This document shows positions 55,885 through 64,000 of a stretch of DNA of 64,000 bases, piece by piece. The translations under genes were made by a program, and so were the position numbers. Position 1 is the stretch's first letter, and each line of letters begins with the position of its first letter. The stretch is from positions 1 to 64,000 of the forward strand of contig CAJOIE010000007.1 of assembly GCA_905234605.1 (NCBI GenBank). The letters are read 5' to 3'. This DNA comes from an uncultured Bacteroidaceae bacterium. Lineage in GTDB: Bacteria > Bacteroidota > Bacteroidia > Bacteroidales > Bacteroidaceae. Under the pieces are notes generated by a model. That model was not told where the DNA came from, did no database searches, and worked only from the letters and a program-made list of their open reading frames with translations.

Positions 55885-57606
55885 TTACTGCTGTGCATCC
55901 ATGCGGGCTTTGGCCTTGGAGAGGGCTATCTCGTAGGCTCGATAGTAGTACTTGATGAAATGTTTCCACTGGGCCTTGGAGGCTAATGCTGCCGCGGCCT
56001 TGCGGGCCACTGCCACCTCCTTGGCAGAGAGGGCGGCAAAACCTATAATCTCATCGCGTATGCGGTCGGCCACCTCGTGGTAGTTGTAGTCGGAACGGTA
56101 TATCACCTCGACACCATCAGTGTCAATGTAGCATTCGGCTGCTATGCTGTCGCCCTTGGCTCCGGACGGGAGCGTCTTGGCCTTCTCCTCGTTGGCCCAG
56201 AGGCCGAAACCTGCGAGGGTCGTGGTCACGCATGGCACCTTGAAGGCCACGCTCTCCAGCGGTGTGTAGCCCCAGGGCTCATAGTAGGACGGGTAGATGG
56301 TGAGGTCAAGGCCTATCAGCAGGTCGTAGTAGTGAAGCCCGAATATGCCATCGTCGGCATCAAGGTAGCAAGGCACGAACATCACCTTAAGGCGTGAACC
56401 TTCCTTGTTGGTTATGCCAAAGCGGTGTATGGACTGCGAGACCATGTCGCTGCCGGCCTCATGCAGATAGTGCGTGATGAAAGGATCAGCCAAAGGCCGT
56501 TGCACACTGCTATGATGTGTCTTGGCTTGTGCCAGACGCTCCTGAAGGTCGCGACGCGGTCCGGCCTGCCATGCCGGCACTTCAATGAGCGCAAGGACAT
56601 TGCGCTCGAGACGCTTGTCGTGGAGCGTACGGTTCAGGGCATCAATATATACATCTATGCCTTTGTTCTTCCACTCATAGCGGCCGCTGGTGGAGATGAT
56701 GATGGTGTCGTCATCAAGCTGGGTGCCCATCAGTGCGTTGGCCACTTGCAGAATGCATTGGCGTGCCTTGCGACGGCGGTTGACGAATGTCACACCCTTG
56801 GGCACGAAATCCATCTCGAAGCCGTTGGGCAGGACTACATCTACATGCTTGTCGAGCAGCTCGAAGCACTCTCTGGCTGTGACATCGCTCACGGTGGTGA
56901 AGCAGTCGGTGAAGTGGGCTGTCTGCCGCTCAATGCTGTGCTTCGACTGCACATTGAGTTCATCGGCCATCTGGTTGCCATTGTAGGCAAACAGATAGTC
57001 GTAGAGCGGCTTGCCGTTGCCGGCTATGCTGCGGCCAATGGTGGTGGCGTGAGTCGTGAAGATGGTGGCGATTGCCGGCACATGCTTGTGGATATAGAGG
57101 GCTCCGAGGCCTGTCATCCACTCGTGTGCCTGATATACAACGCGCTTCGAAGGGTCAAGGAAATAGTGGTAGAAGCTCTCGACCACACGGCCTGCTGCAT
57201 AGGAGAACATGGATGCCTCGTCGTAGTCGCCATAGGCGTGGAGGCTATCCACCTGAAAGTCTGTCCAGAGGGCACTATAGATGTCGTTCTTCTGAGCGAA
57301 GAAGGGATGGAAGTCAACAAGCACGACAACGGGGCGGCCCGGAACCTGCCAGCGACCTATGCGCACACCGAGAGCCTCTGCTTCGCAATGCTTGCGCCAA
57401 TCAGCCCAAAGGGTGCTGTCTTCAACAAAAAGGGGATTATCCTTACCTTGCCAGAAGTCGGGACCGATGAAGATTATACGGTCGGGCAAAGCGTCTTGGA
57501 GTGTCTTGGCACGTGTAGATAGTACGGTATATATACCGCCCACTTTATTGCAGACCTCCCAGCTGGACTCAAAGATATAGTCGGGAAGGGTGTCAGGTCT
57601 TGTCAT
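55885..57606 (-). CDS. glycogen synthase, GT3 family
   Basis: 573 residues. FESSWEVCNKVGGIYTVLSTR at the N-terminus, then YQAHEWMTGLGALYI and FTTHATTIGRSIAG, and the nucleotide-sugar C-terminal block IYPSYYEPWGYTPLES are those of the yeast/animal GT3 glycogen synthase fold rather than GlgA (GT5). GT3 enzymes use UDP-glucose, so no glgC is expected nearby, and none is present. Paired with glgP in one operon. Confidence 0.93.
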   Translation of the reverse strand: MTRPDTLPDYIFESSWEVCNKVGGIYTVLSTRAKTLQDALPDRIIFIGPDFWQGKDNPLFVEDSTLWADWRKHCEAEALGVRIGRWQVPGRPVVVLVDFHPFFAQKNDIYSALWTDFQVDSLHAYGDYDEASMFSYAAGRVVESFYHYFLDPSKRVVYQAHEWMTGLGALYIHKHVPAIATIFTTHATTIGRSIAGNGKPLYDYLFAYNGNQMADELNVQSKHSIERQTAHFTDCFTTVSDVTARECFELLDKHVDVVLPNGFEMDFVPKGVTFVNRRRKARQCILQVANALMGTQLDDDTIIISTSGRYEWKNKGIDVYIDALNRTLHDKRLERNVLALIEVPAWQAGPRRDLQERLAQAKTHHSSVQRPLADPFITHYLHEAGSDMVSQSIHRFGITNKEGSRLKVMFVPCYLDADDGIFGLHYYDLLIGLDLTIYPSYYEPWGYTPLESVAFKVPCVTTTLAGFGLWANEEKAKTLPSGAKGDSIAAECYIDTDGVEVIYRSDYNYHEVADRIRDEIIGFAALSAKEVAVARKAAAALASKAQWKHFIKYYYRAYEIALSKAKARMDAQQ

Positions 57607-57743
57607 GTACCTTTGAGGGTAAAGCGAAAACTACGTGTTTGTTATTTCGTCGGCAAAAGTACAGCTTTTGACCTTTCCATGCAATTTATGAGCCCGTTTT
57701 ATGGACTTATGCGCAACGGATAGTGCAGAGTGACAGCCACATG

Positions 57744-58703
57744 TCAGCGAATAACGAGCCATGACATATAAATCAGAAACACGGCAACAAGCACCCCGCC
57801 CTCCCATCGCAGCACCTTGAGCTGCGTGCGGGCAAAGAGCCAAAACAGAGCTGTGCCGATAGCGAGCATGGCGAAATCCACCCACGACACGCCGCCGACC
57901 GCCAAGGGAGTAAACAACGAGCAGGCACCCAGTATGCCAAACGCATTGAACATGTTGCTGCCGATGACGTTGCCGATGGCTATATCGCTCTGTCCCTTGC
58001 GTGCAGCCACAATGCTTGTTGCCAATTCAGGCAGCGAGGTGCCGCCGGCAACAAGAGTGAGGCCGATGACGGCATCACTGACGCCTAAAGAGCGGGCAAT
58101 GCCTGTGGCTCCGTCGACGAAGGCCTCACCACCGAGAATGAGGCCGGCAAGGCCAAAGACAATATAGAGCATCGCACGCCAAAGGGGGATGAGCAGTGCT
58201 GTGCCGGCAGTTGCCTCCACCGGCTGCTTATCGCGCTTGGCCATGGCCAGCGTATAGGTGATGAATACAGCCATAAAGCCAAGGAGAGCAATGCCATCGC
58301 CGCGGTCAAGCATGTTTGTGGAGCCGTCACTAATGAGTGCATCAAGAGCCAGTGCCGGCACGGCGACAGAAGCCAAAAGCATGAATGGTATATCCTTGCT
58401 CACGGTGGAAGGTGCGACGCTGATGGGCAGCACTATCGCTGTAGCCCCCACAATGAGCATCGTGTTGAATATGTTGCTGCCAACGATATTGCCAATGCTC
58501 ATGTCGCCTGAACCGTTTATCGCCGACACGAGACTCACGATGAACTCGGGTAACGACGTTCCCAATGCAACAATGGTGAGGCCTATCACTATCTCAGGCA
58601 ATCCGAACCTGCGCGCTATGGCTACAGCCCCGTCGGTCAGACGGTCGGCACCGAACAGCACCATGGCTGCACCGACCACAACAAAGAGAATGTCTAAAAG
58701 CAT
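57744..58703 (-). CDS. CaCA-family calcium/sodium antiporter
   Basis: 319 residues from the ATG at 58703 (MLLDILFVVVGAAMVLFGAD). About ten membrane helices. The two inverted alpha-repeats carry ALGTSLPEFIVSLVS and AGGTSLPELATSIVA with the conserved ion-binding Glu in each; NIVGSNIFNT and NVIGSNMFNA follow. It exports calcium in exchange for sodium or protons. Separate transcription unit from the glycogen genes. Confidence 0.93.
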   Translation of the reverse strand: MLLDILFVVVGAAMVLFGADRLTDGAVAIARRFGLPEIVIGLTIVALGTSLPEFIVSLVSAINGSGDMSIGNIVGSNIFNTMLIVGATAIVLPISVAPSTVSKDIPFMLLASVAVPALALDALISDGSTNMLDRGDGIALLGFMAVFITYTLAMAKRDKQPVEATAGTALLIPLWRAMLYIVFGLAGLILGGEAFVDGATGIARSLGVSDAVIGLTLVAGGTSLPELATSIVAARKGQSDIAIGNVIGSNMFNAFGILGACSLFTPLAVGGVSWVDFAMLAIGTALFWLFARTQLKVLRWEGGVLVAVFLIYMSWLVIR

Positions 58704-58833
58704 AATCAAATGTCTGCTACAGCAGCTTTCATGTATAACCTTTGGCACTTTCTCCGCTTTGTCATACCTTCGCTTGGTGCAACGAGAAGTGTCCGATATA
58801 AACCTATAATTATAGTGTCCTCAGTACGACAAC

Positions 58834-59052
58834 ATGGCAACAATTAAGCGAAGCAACGAGCGTCTTGCCGTAAAGTGCATCAACTGCCGCCACGCAACCT
58901 TCAAGCAGTGGTTCCAGAATCCGGTGATTGCCTTTTGCCAGTTGCAAGGGGGAGAGACCGCTGTGGCCGAAATCCGGCGTTCATGCTACCTGTTCCAGCC
59001 TGCCACGGCAACACCTGTCATTGAACACCTCAGTAGCTACGACGAGGAATAG
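58834..59052 (+). CDS. 72-residue four-cysteine protein, conserved-type hypothetical
   Basis: 72 residues with C15, C18, C35 and C51 (VKCINCRHA, IAFCQLQ, RRSCYLF), a CxxC-N16-C-N15-C spacing that could bind zinc or a small metal centre. No signal peptide. It reads like the small proteins often annotated hypothetical in Bacteroidales. Its last 23 bp overlap the 3' end of the convergent MBL-fold gene. Confidence 0.75.
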   Translation: MATIKRSNERLAVKCINCRHATFKQWFQNPVIAFCQLQGGETAVAEIRRSCYLFQPATATPVIEHLSSYDEE

Positions 59053-59854
59053 GAAGCAGCTCGTAGATGTCCGAGGGCACCTTGCGTCGCAACACGTCAA
59101 GCTCAAAATCGGCACCGGCAACAATGCCATAGCCGCGCAGAATGCTGTCGACAGTTTTGCGGGCAAGTTCAGGATGATTGTTTTCTTCGCTCAAGTGGCA
59201 CAACCACACATGGCACAGACCCGGACTTGACGCCCCTGCAAGCAGCTCGCCAGCCTCGGTGTTGCTCAGATGGCCTGTAGGTCCTGCAATACGTCCCTTG
59301 AGATAGGCCGGATATGGGCCTTGAGCCAGCATCTCCTTATCGTGGTTGCTCTCTAACACGAGATAGTTGGCTTCGGCGACTTCAGCTTTCACCCTGTCGG
59401 TGACATGGCCGATGTCGGTAATCAGGCAGAAACGCACGCCATCGGCTTCGACACGGTAGCCCACGCAGTCGTTGCTGTCGTGTGGCACGGCGAAGGGTGT
59501 AATATGCATTGAGCCAATCTCCACTGTGCGGTCTTTCTCTATGAACACCTTGGATGCAGCACTCAACTTGGGAGAGACACAATAGTTGCGTGCTATGCCC
59601 TCGTGCACAAGCTCCGTTGAATAGATTTTCAGCCCATGTTCGTGAGCCAGCTTACTTACGCTTTTGATATGGTCGGCATGGTCGTGGGTAATGAATACCG
59701 CAGCCATCCTGTCGGGCGACAAGCCAGCGGCATGAAGACCGTGCCGCAGCTCGCGGTATGTGATGCCCGCATCCAGGAGTATAGCTGTCTGCTCGTTCCA
59801 AAGCAGATAGGCATTACCGCTGCTCCCGCTGCCCAAACACTGAAACTTTAGCAT
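59030..59854 (-). CDS. MBL-fold metallohydrolase, WalJ/YycJ-like
   Basis: 274 residues. MLKFQCLGSGSSGNAYLLW is the typical start; the zinc site THDHADH has H57, H59, D60 and H62; PHDSNDCVGYRV, LITDIGHVTDRV and ESNHDKEML continue the family pattern, and CHLSEENNHPEL adds the last ligands. YycJ/WalJ proteins are exonuclease-like and are tied to mismatch repair or cell-wall signalling in Firmicutes; the role in Bacteroidetes is not settled. Confidence 0.9.
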   Translation of the reverse strand: MLKFQCLGSGSSGNAYLLWNEQTAILLDAGITYRELRHGLHAAGLSPDRMAAVFITHDHADHIKSVSKLAHEHGLKIYSTELVHEGIARNYCVSPKLSAASKVFIEKDRTVEIGSMHITPFAVPHDSNDCVGYRVEADGVRFCLITDIGHVTDRVKAEVAEANYLVLESNHDKEMLAQGPYPAYLKGRIAGPTGHLSNTEAGELLAGASSPGLCHVWLCHLSEENNHPELARKTVDSILRGYGIVAGADFELDVLRRKVPSDIYELLPIPRRSY

Positions 59855-59878
59855 GTTAGCATTATTAAATTTGGGTGC

Positions 59879-59886
59879 GAAGATAG
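59879..59886 (-). promoter_or_regulatory. -7 box upstream of the MBL-fold gene
   Basis: TATCTTCG on the minus strand (one mismatch to TAnnTTTG), 25 nt before the start. Confidence 0.35.
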
Positions 59887-59972
59887 TGATTTCTGTCTAT
59901 GGCAGCCAGCTGCGTTAAGAGCTTTTTCGGCCTTTTAACGATAAATAGGAAATACAAGCAGGGTTTAGTCTG

Positions 59973-62900
59973 TCAGAACGGAAGCCCTACGGCAAAGTGC
60001 AGCTGCAAGTCGCGCCGTATGCGCGGATGGAGCAGTGGGTAGTGTCCGGCCCCACTTTCCACGGCCGGATTGAGTGCTTTCATGCCACCGTCAACACGTA
60101 TGATGAAGTAGCTGAAGTTGAGGCGCAGTCCTAAGCCGTAGGCCACTGCTATCTGCTTCCAGAAACGTTCTGGCCGGAACTGTCCACCAGGCTGCTCGTC
60201 GTAGGCACGCAGTGTCCAGATGTTACCGGCGTCGATGAATGCGGCACCATCCATTTTCCAGAACATGTGTGTGCGCCACTCTGCACTCATGTCGAGCTTG
60301 ATGTCGCCTGTCTGGCGAATAAAGTCCACACGGCCGTCGGAGCCGGAGAAGCTGCCAGGCCCCAGACCTCTCACGGCCCAGCCGCGCACGCTGTTGGCAC
60401 CGCCACTGAAGTAGCGTTTTTCATAGGGTAGTATCGAAGAGTTACCGTATGGAACGGCGGTGCCAAGGGCGAAGTGAAGAGCGAGAGAGTTGCGCGCATC
60501 CATGCGTATGCTCTTCACCCAGTCAAAGTCGAAGCGTGCATACTCTGCATACGCTATATTAAATAAGGTATAGGTGCCGAGGTTGTCGGAATATTGTGCA
60601 TGGAGCAGATGCGACAGGCCATATAGAAGGTTGCCTGCTGTCTCTACACCGAAGCGTATGCTGTAGGCATTCTTGCCGTAGACGACATTCTGCGACGTGG
60701 GCGGAACCGAGGTGTAGCTGAATGTGTATCCCCACTTCATTATGAACAGGTTCTCGTAGTTGTAGCGCAGGATAGCGTTGCGGCTGGTGTTGTCGGCAAG
60801 ATATTCCTTGCGGAATGTATCCGATATCCATGGCATGAACACATAGTTGAGGTCAAGCATGTCAACGCGGTGCTGGTGCTTCAAGCTGAAGCGGCTCCAC
60901 CGATAGCGCCATGATGCAGTGAGGACACGGCGGTGAAACTCGGGGCGGTCCTGCGAGTCGTAGAGTAGCGACGCTATGCTCTGCCCCTTGATGGAACGCC
61001 TGTACGTCCACGGAATGAAGGGGAATATCAGCTCAGGGAAGTTGAGGTTCAGCTCCGTGCTGAACTCCGTGTAGTCCTGGTCGGAATAGCCTTCCAGCCC
61101 GCGAATGGCCTCGTAGGCACCACGCAATTCAAGAGCCAGCTGTGCCGAGCGGTGAAACAAGTTGCGGTTCTGGTAGCCCACACGCAGTGCCATGCCGAGG
61201 TCTCCGGCGGAGTTGGTTCCTTCCACCTCTGCCGTGACACTGTGGCGTCGCGCCGTGCGCAGCGTGATGAAGGCATCGATTGTGTCGGGGGCTGTGGGCG
61301 ACGGCTCAAATGTCACCGATGTGCCCATTACTGCCGACAGCGACGACAGGTTGCTGTAGGTGGACTGCACGTCGCTCTCCCTGAATAGCTTCCCTGGCCG
61401 CAGCATGGTCTTGTTAATGATGAACACGGGATGCAGAGGCAGTTTGCGACGTGGGTAAAACAGTTGTGCGAAGAGGTGCATGCTGTCGGCACGTGCATTA
61501 TATTGCGGCACATCCTGAATGTCGACATCTGTGAGGAAGTTGACACGGCCCACATGGTATTGCACATGGTTGCGAAGGGAGTCGCGCTGCGAGGCTCTGT
61601 AGCGAGGTATGCTCAAGGCCAGTGCAACGGTATGGTTGCCAATAGTGGTGTCGGCCTGAAAGCGCACGTAGCTCTTGGAGAAACGATAGTAGCCGTCGTT
61701 CTGTAGTTGCGAGGTGATGCGGCTGCGCTCTCGGTCGAGCTCATTGACGTCGAAAGCCATGCCTTCAGCAAGATACGATTTGTGCCAATTGGCTGTGATG
61801 GCCGAGTCAATGGCAGCATCGTCCACATCACGCTCTATGGAACTCACATGGTAGCGTGCACCAGTGTGGATGTTGTATGTTATGTCCACACGCCGCCGGT
61901 GGTAGTCGGGCTCCACGCTGACGTCAGCGCCGAGATAACCAAGGTTGCGCACGGCGGCCTCTATGTCGCGGCGTGAGCGCTCTGTTTGCACACTGTCGTA
62001 GCGCACAGGAGCCTCGCCGAGCTTGCGGAAGAGGCGTCCTGCCGTGCGTGTAGTGTCGGTGGGGCTGAGACTATATATGCCCAACGGCACCTTCAGCAGG
62101 CTGAACCATCGGGCATTGGGCTGTTGACGTATGTATCCATTCAGCGAGGTGGTCGACAATGCCGCTTTGTCGGCGCGCACACTCACGTGGTCCAGCATGT
62201 ACTCGTCAGGAGCCAGAAAGCGCGTGGGCTGGCACGACGCCAGCAGCAGTGCGCCAACAGCTATGCACAGCAACAGTGCTCTCCGCCTGAACTCGGCCAG
62301 TGTTATGGCTGTCGCCATGGCCACATTCAAGCTTTCCGTCGTGGAGCGGCCTGGCGGATAGTTGGGTATCAGTAGCCGTTGTGTGCATAGGGCCTCCACG
62401 GCAGGCGAGATGCCATTACCTTCGTTGCCCATCACGAGCACGCCGGTTGCCGGCAGGGTCGCAGCTTCATAGATGTTGTCACCGCCCAGCAAGGTGCCAC
62501 AGACGGGTACGCCTGCCGGCAATGACGCAATAGCCTCTGCAAGGTCGGGCACGGTGTGGACATGCACCCGCGCTGCCGCACCCATGGTGGCTTGAATGGT
62601 CTTAGGGTTCCACAAATCGGCTGTGCCTGTGCTGCATACCACATCGGTCACGCCAAACCAGTCGGCCAGACGCACTATAGTGCCAACGTTCCCCGGGTCT
62701 TGCACATCGTCGAGGGCAAGCACCAGTCGTTGCTGTGCTACCGACGCGAAATCGAAGTCGTAGTGTGGTATACGGAAGATGGCCACCACTTGCTGCGGTG
62801 CCTGCTGCAGGCTGATGCGCTGGAGCTCGTCGGCGTTTACCCGTTCCACTGCGGGCGTGCCAGCCGGCGACTGCCATGTGTCGAGGGCAAAGATGCCACG

Positions 62901-63026
62901 ACACTCAAGATGACCAAGCAATTCGCCCACAAGCTTGGGGCCTTCTGCCACGAAGAGACCTGTCTGTCGCCGCCCTTTATGGGTGGCGAGAGAGCGCACC
63001 AGCTTGACAGCGGCTTTAGTCAACAT
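59973..63026 (-). CDS. TrmH-family RNA methyltransferase fused in frame to an Omp85/TamA-like outer-membrane lipoprotein
   Basis: 1017 codons, uninterrupted. Residues 1-248 are a complete SpoU/TrmH methyltransferase: substrate-binding start, LALDDVQDPGNVGTIVRLAD, VMGNEGNGIS and the knot NYPPGRSTTESLNVAMATA (222-240). Immediately after, FRRRALLLCIAVGALLLASC (246-265) is a lipoprotein signal peptide with lipobox LASC. It is followed by POTRA-like repeats and a 16-strand Omp85 barrel with RYFSGGANSVRGWAVRGLG and a final F. In other Bacteroidales these are two adjacent genes. Here the second protein most likely starts inside the first, at the ATG at 62318 (residue 237), in the same frame. A true fusion with an internal signal peptide would be mislocalised. 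Confidence 0.85.
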   Translation of the reverse strand: MLTKAAVKLVRSLATHKGRRQTGLFVAEGPKLVGELLGHLECRGIFALDTWQSPAGTPAVERVNADELQRISLQQAPQQVVAIFRIPHYDFDFASVAQQRLVLALDDVQDPGNVGTIVRLADWFGVTDVVCSTGTADLWNPKTIQATMGAAARVHVHTVPDLAEAIASLPAGVPVCGTLLGGDNIYEAATLPATGVLVMGNEGNGISPAVEALCTQRLLIPNYPPGRSTTESLNVAMATAITLAEFRRRALLLCIAVGALLLASCQPTRFLAPDEYMLDHVSVRADKAALSTTSLNGYIRQQPNARWFSLLKVPLGIYSLSPTDTTRTAGRLFRKLGEAPVRYDSVQTERSRRDIEAAVRNLGYLGADVSVEPDYHRRRVDITYNIHTGARYHVSSIERDVDDAAIDSAITANWHKSYLAEGMAFDVNELDRERSRITSQLQNDGYYRFSKSYVRFQADTTIGNHTVALALSIPRYRASQRDSLRNHVQYHVGRVNFLTDVDIQDVPQYNARADSMHLFAQLFYPRRKLPLHPVFIINKTMLRPGKLFRESDVQSTYSNLSSLSAVMGTSVTFEPSPTAPDTIDAFITLRTARRHSVTAEVEGTNSAGDLGMALRVGYQNRNLFHRSAQLALELRGAYEAIRGLEGYSDQDYTEFSTELNLNFPELIFPFIPWTYRRSIKGQSIASLLYDSQDRPEFHRRVLTASWRYRWSRFSLKHQHRVDMLDLNYVFMPWISDTFRKEYLADNTSRNAILRYNYENLFIMKWGYTFSYTSVPPTSQNVVYGKNAYSIRFGVETAGNLLYGLSHLLHAQYSDNLGTYTLFNIAYAEYARFDFDWVKSIRMDARNSLALHFALGTAVPYGNSSILPYEKRYFSGGANSVRGWAVRGLGPGSFSGSDGRVDFIRQTGDIKLDMSAEWRTHMFWKMDGAAFIDAGNIWTLRAYDEQPGGQFRPERFWKQIAVAYGLGLRLNFSYFIIRVDGGMKALNPAVESGAGHYPLLHPRIRRDLQLHFAVGLPF

Positions 63027-63609
63027 GGGCAGAGCGCACGCGGCTGAGGGTCTCGGGGGTCATCTGAAGGAAGGAAGCCACGTAGGCCAGAGGTGCACGC
63101 AGCACTATTGCCGGCTTGTTGCGCAACAGGCGCAAGTAGCGCTCCGACGCATTCTCAAAGCGTTGGCTGTCGGCATGCTCCTGCGATGAGATGAGAGCAT
63201 GCTCAAGCACCTTGCGATAGAAATGCTCTATCTCGGCGTCCACCTCCATGAGGCGGTGCAGACGGTCGTGCGGTATGCCATAGAGCATCGAGGGCTCGAG
63301 GGCTTCGACCATGAGGCGTGAGGGCTCTTGCAGGATAAAGCTCTCTATGCATATCACGATGCGGCCCTCATAGCTGAAATGCTCCGTCACGTCGCGGTTG
63401 CCCTTGTAGTAGAACTGACGCACCATGCCTCGCTCCACATAGTACATGCTGCTGCACACCTGCCCTTCGTCGAGCAGGCGCTCGCCTTTGGCCACCGCTA
63501 TGGGTTGCAGCAGACTGCTTAGAGTCTCGATGCCTTTGGCAGACATCTTGCAATAGCCGTTGGCTATATCGGCCGCCACACGGCGGGTGTCGGGCTTGGT
63601 TGATGGCAT
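63016..63609 (-). CDS. Crp/Fnr family transcriptional regulator
   Basis: 197 residues. The N-terminal cyclic-nucleotide-type beta-barrel (about 25-115) is present; the C-terminal helix-turn-helix is short (LAYVASFLQMTPETLSRVR, about 174-192). There is no cysteine cluster for an Fe-S centre, so not Fnr-like oxygen sensing. The ligand is unknown. Its 3' end overlaps the methyltransferase reading frame by 11 bp, so the two are in one unit. Confidence 0.88.
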   Translation of the reverse strand: MPSTKPDTRRVAADIANGYCKMSAKGIETLSSLLQPIAVAKGERLLDEGQVCSSMYYVERGMVRQFYYKGNRDVTEHFSYEGRIVICIESFILQEPSRLMVEALEPSMLYGIPHDRLHRLMEVDAEIEHFYRKVLEHALISSQEHADSQRFENASERYLRLLRNKPAIVLRAPLAYVASFLQMTPETLSRVRSAHVD

Positions 63610-63664
63610 GGTGTTAGGCTAATGGAATGTGGGTATCGCGTGGTTGATTATCTTTGTGACGATG

Positions 63665-64000
63665 TCAGTCGAGCTTCAGCACGGCGAGGAAGGCTTTCTG
63701 TGGCACCTGCACATTGCCTATCTGCTTCATGCGTTTCTTGCCCCGTTTCTGCTTCTCAAGCAGCTTGCGCTTGCGGCTGATGTCGCCGCCATAGCATTTG
63801 GCTGTGACATCCTTGCGCACTTGCTTCACCGTCTCGCGGGCAATGATCTTGGCTCCTATAGCGGCCTGGATGGCTATGTCGAACTGCTGCCGCGGCAACA
63901 GTTCCTTGAGTTTCTCGCACATGCGGCGCCCGAAGTCGACACTGTTGTCCACGTGGGTCAGCGTGGAGAGAGCATCCACGGGCTCACCGTTGAGCAGTAT
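63665..64000 (-). CDS. lepA: elongation factor 4 (LepA), C-terminal part
   Basis: The gene runs off the right edge of the window; only the last 111 codons are present. [18 protein letters not shown], then [20 protein letters not shown], then [20 protein letters not shown] followed by [18 protein letters not shown] are the family's invariant C-terminal blocks. LepA is a translational GTPase acting on stalled or misassembled ribosomes. The GTPase domain is beyond the window. Divides from the Crp gene by 55 bp on the same strand. Confidence 0.96.
   Translation of the reverse strand: MLLNGEPVDALSTLTHVDNSVDFGRRMCEKLKELLPRQQFDIAIQAAIGAKIIARETVKQVRKDVTAKCYGGDISRKRKLLEKQKRGKKRMKQIGNVQVPQKAFLAVLKLD

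Overview
The window reads as a chromosomal segment of a Bacteroidales bacterium, most likely a GC-rich member of the Prevotellaceae. Supports are: Bacteroidetes-type promoters (TTTG about 20 nt before TAnnTTTG); almost no purine-rich ribosome binding sites; gldE next to ssb; a 29-residue mS38/COX24-like protein beside an HU gene and rng; a GT3 glycogen synthase paired with a GT35 phosphorylase; a TonB-dependent receptor; and two secreted M6 proteases with T9SS-like C-terminal tails. The species cannot be fixed from sequence reading alone. No tRNA, rRNA, CRISPR array or insertion sequence was recognised.

Layout. 1-1524: AT-rich, decayed DNA holding a phosphoethanolamine-transferase (sulfatase-fold) pseudogene with at least five in-frame stops. 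1525-9987, all on the minus strand: a sugar-nucleotide operon, wbuC, capG, gmd, fcl, capE, capF, making UDP-N-acetyl-L-fucosamine and GDP-L-fucose. It is followed 57 bp later by an 813-residue SIR2 + P-loop NTPase + TPR-like protein that resembles anti-phage NADase/STAND proteins. The operon has a promoter about 270 nt upstream and a structured leader. 10542-31809: housekeeping genes (rubrerythrin, yebC, pheT, dnaB, kdsB, folK-like, PBP1A, pyrBI, glyA, ssb, gldE, HU, mS38-like, rng, rlmD, ppdK). 31810-39241: sugar metabolism (phosphoglucomutase, transketolase, rpiB) with a GIN-domain protein, a NudC-like hydrolase and two gene remnants (a nucleotide-sugar epimerase and an ABC ATPase). 39372-43441: three envelope proteins. 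43635-52069: a Dna2-like nuclease-helicase, manC and two M6 proteases. 52265-64000: ispE, glycogen phosphorylase and synthase, a Na/Ca antiporter, a small Cys protein, an MBL hydrolase, a TrmH-Omp85 fusion reading frame, a Crp/Fnr regulator and the 3' end of lepA.

Connections. manC supplies GDP-mannose, which gmd and fcl turn into GDP-fucose. capE, capF and capG convert UDP-GlcNAc to UDP-FucNAc. kdsB supplies CMP-Kdo. Phosphoglucomutase, the UDP-glucose-using glycogen synthase and the phosphorylase form a storage cycle.

The two most unusual signals are the SIR2-NTPase gene at the tail of the surface-sugar operon, and a dispersed hairpin repeat family built on CACCCTGCATGGT / its complement. 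Copies of that repeat lie between genes at several places and one cluster lies inside the 5' end of the helicase reading frame.
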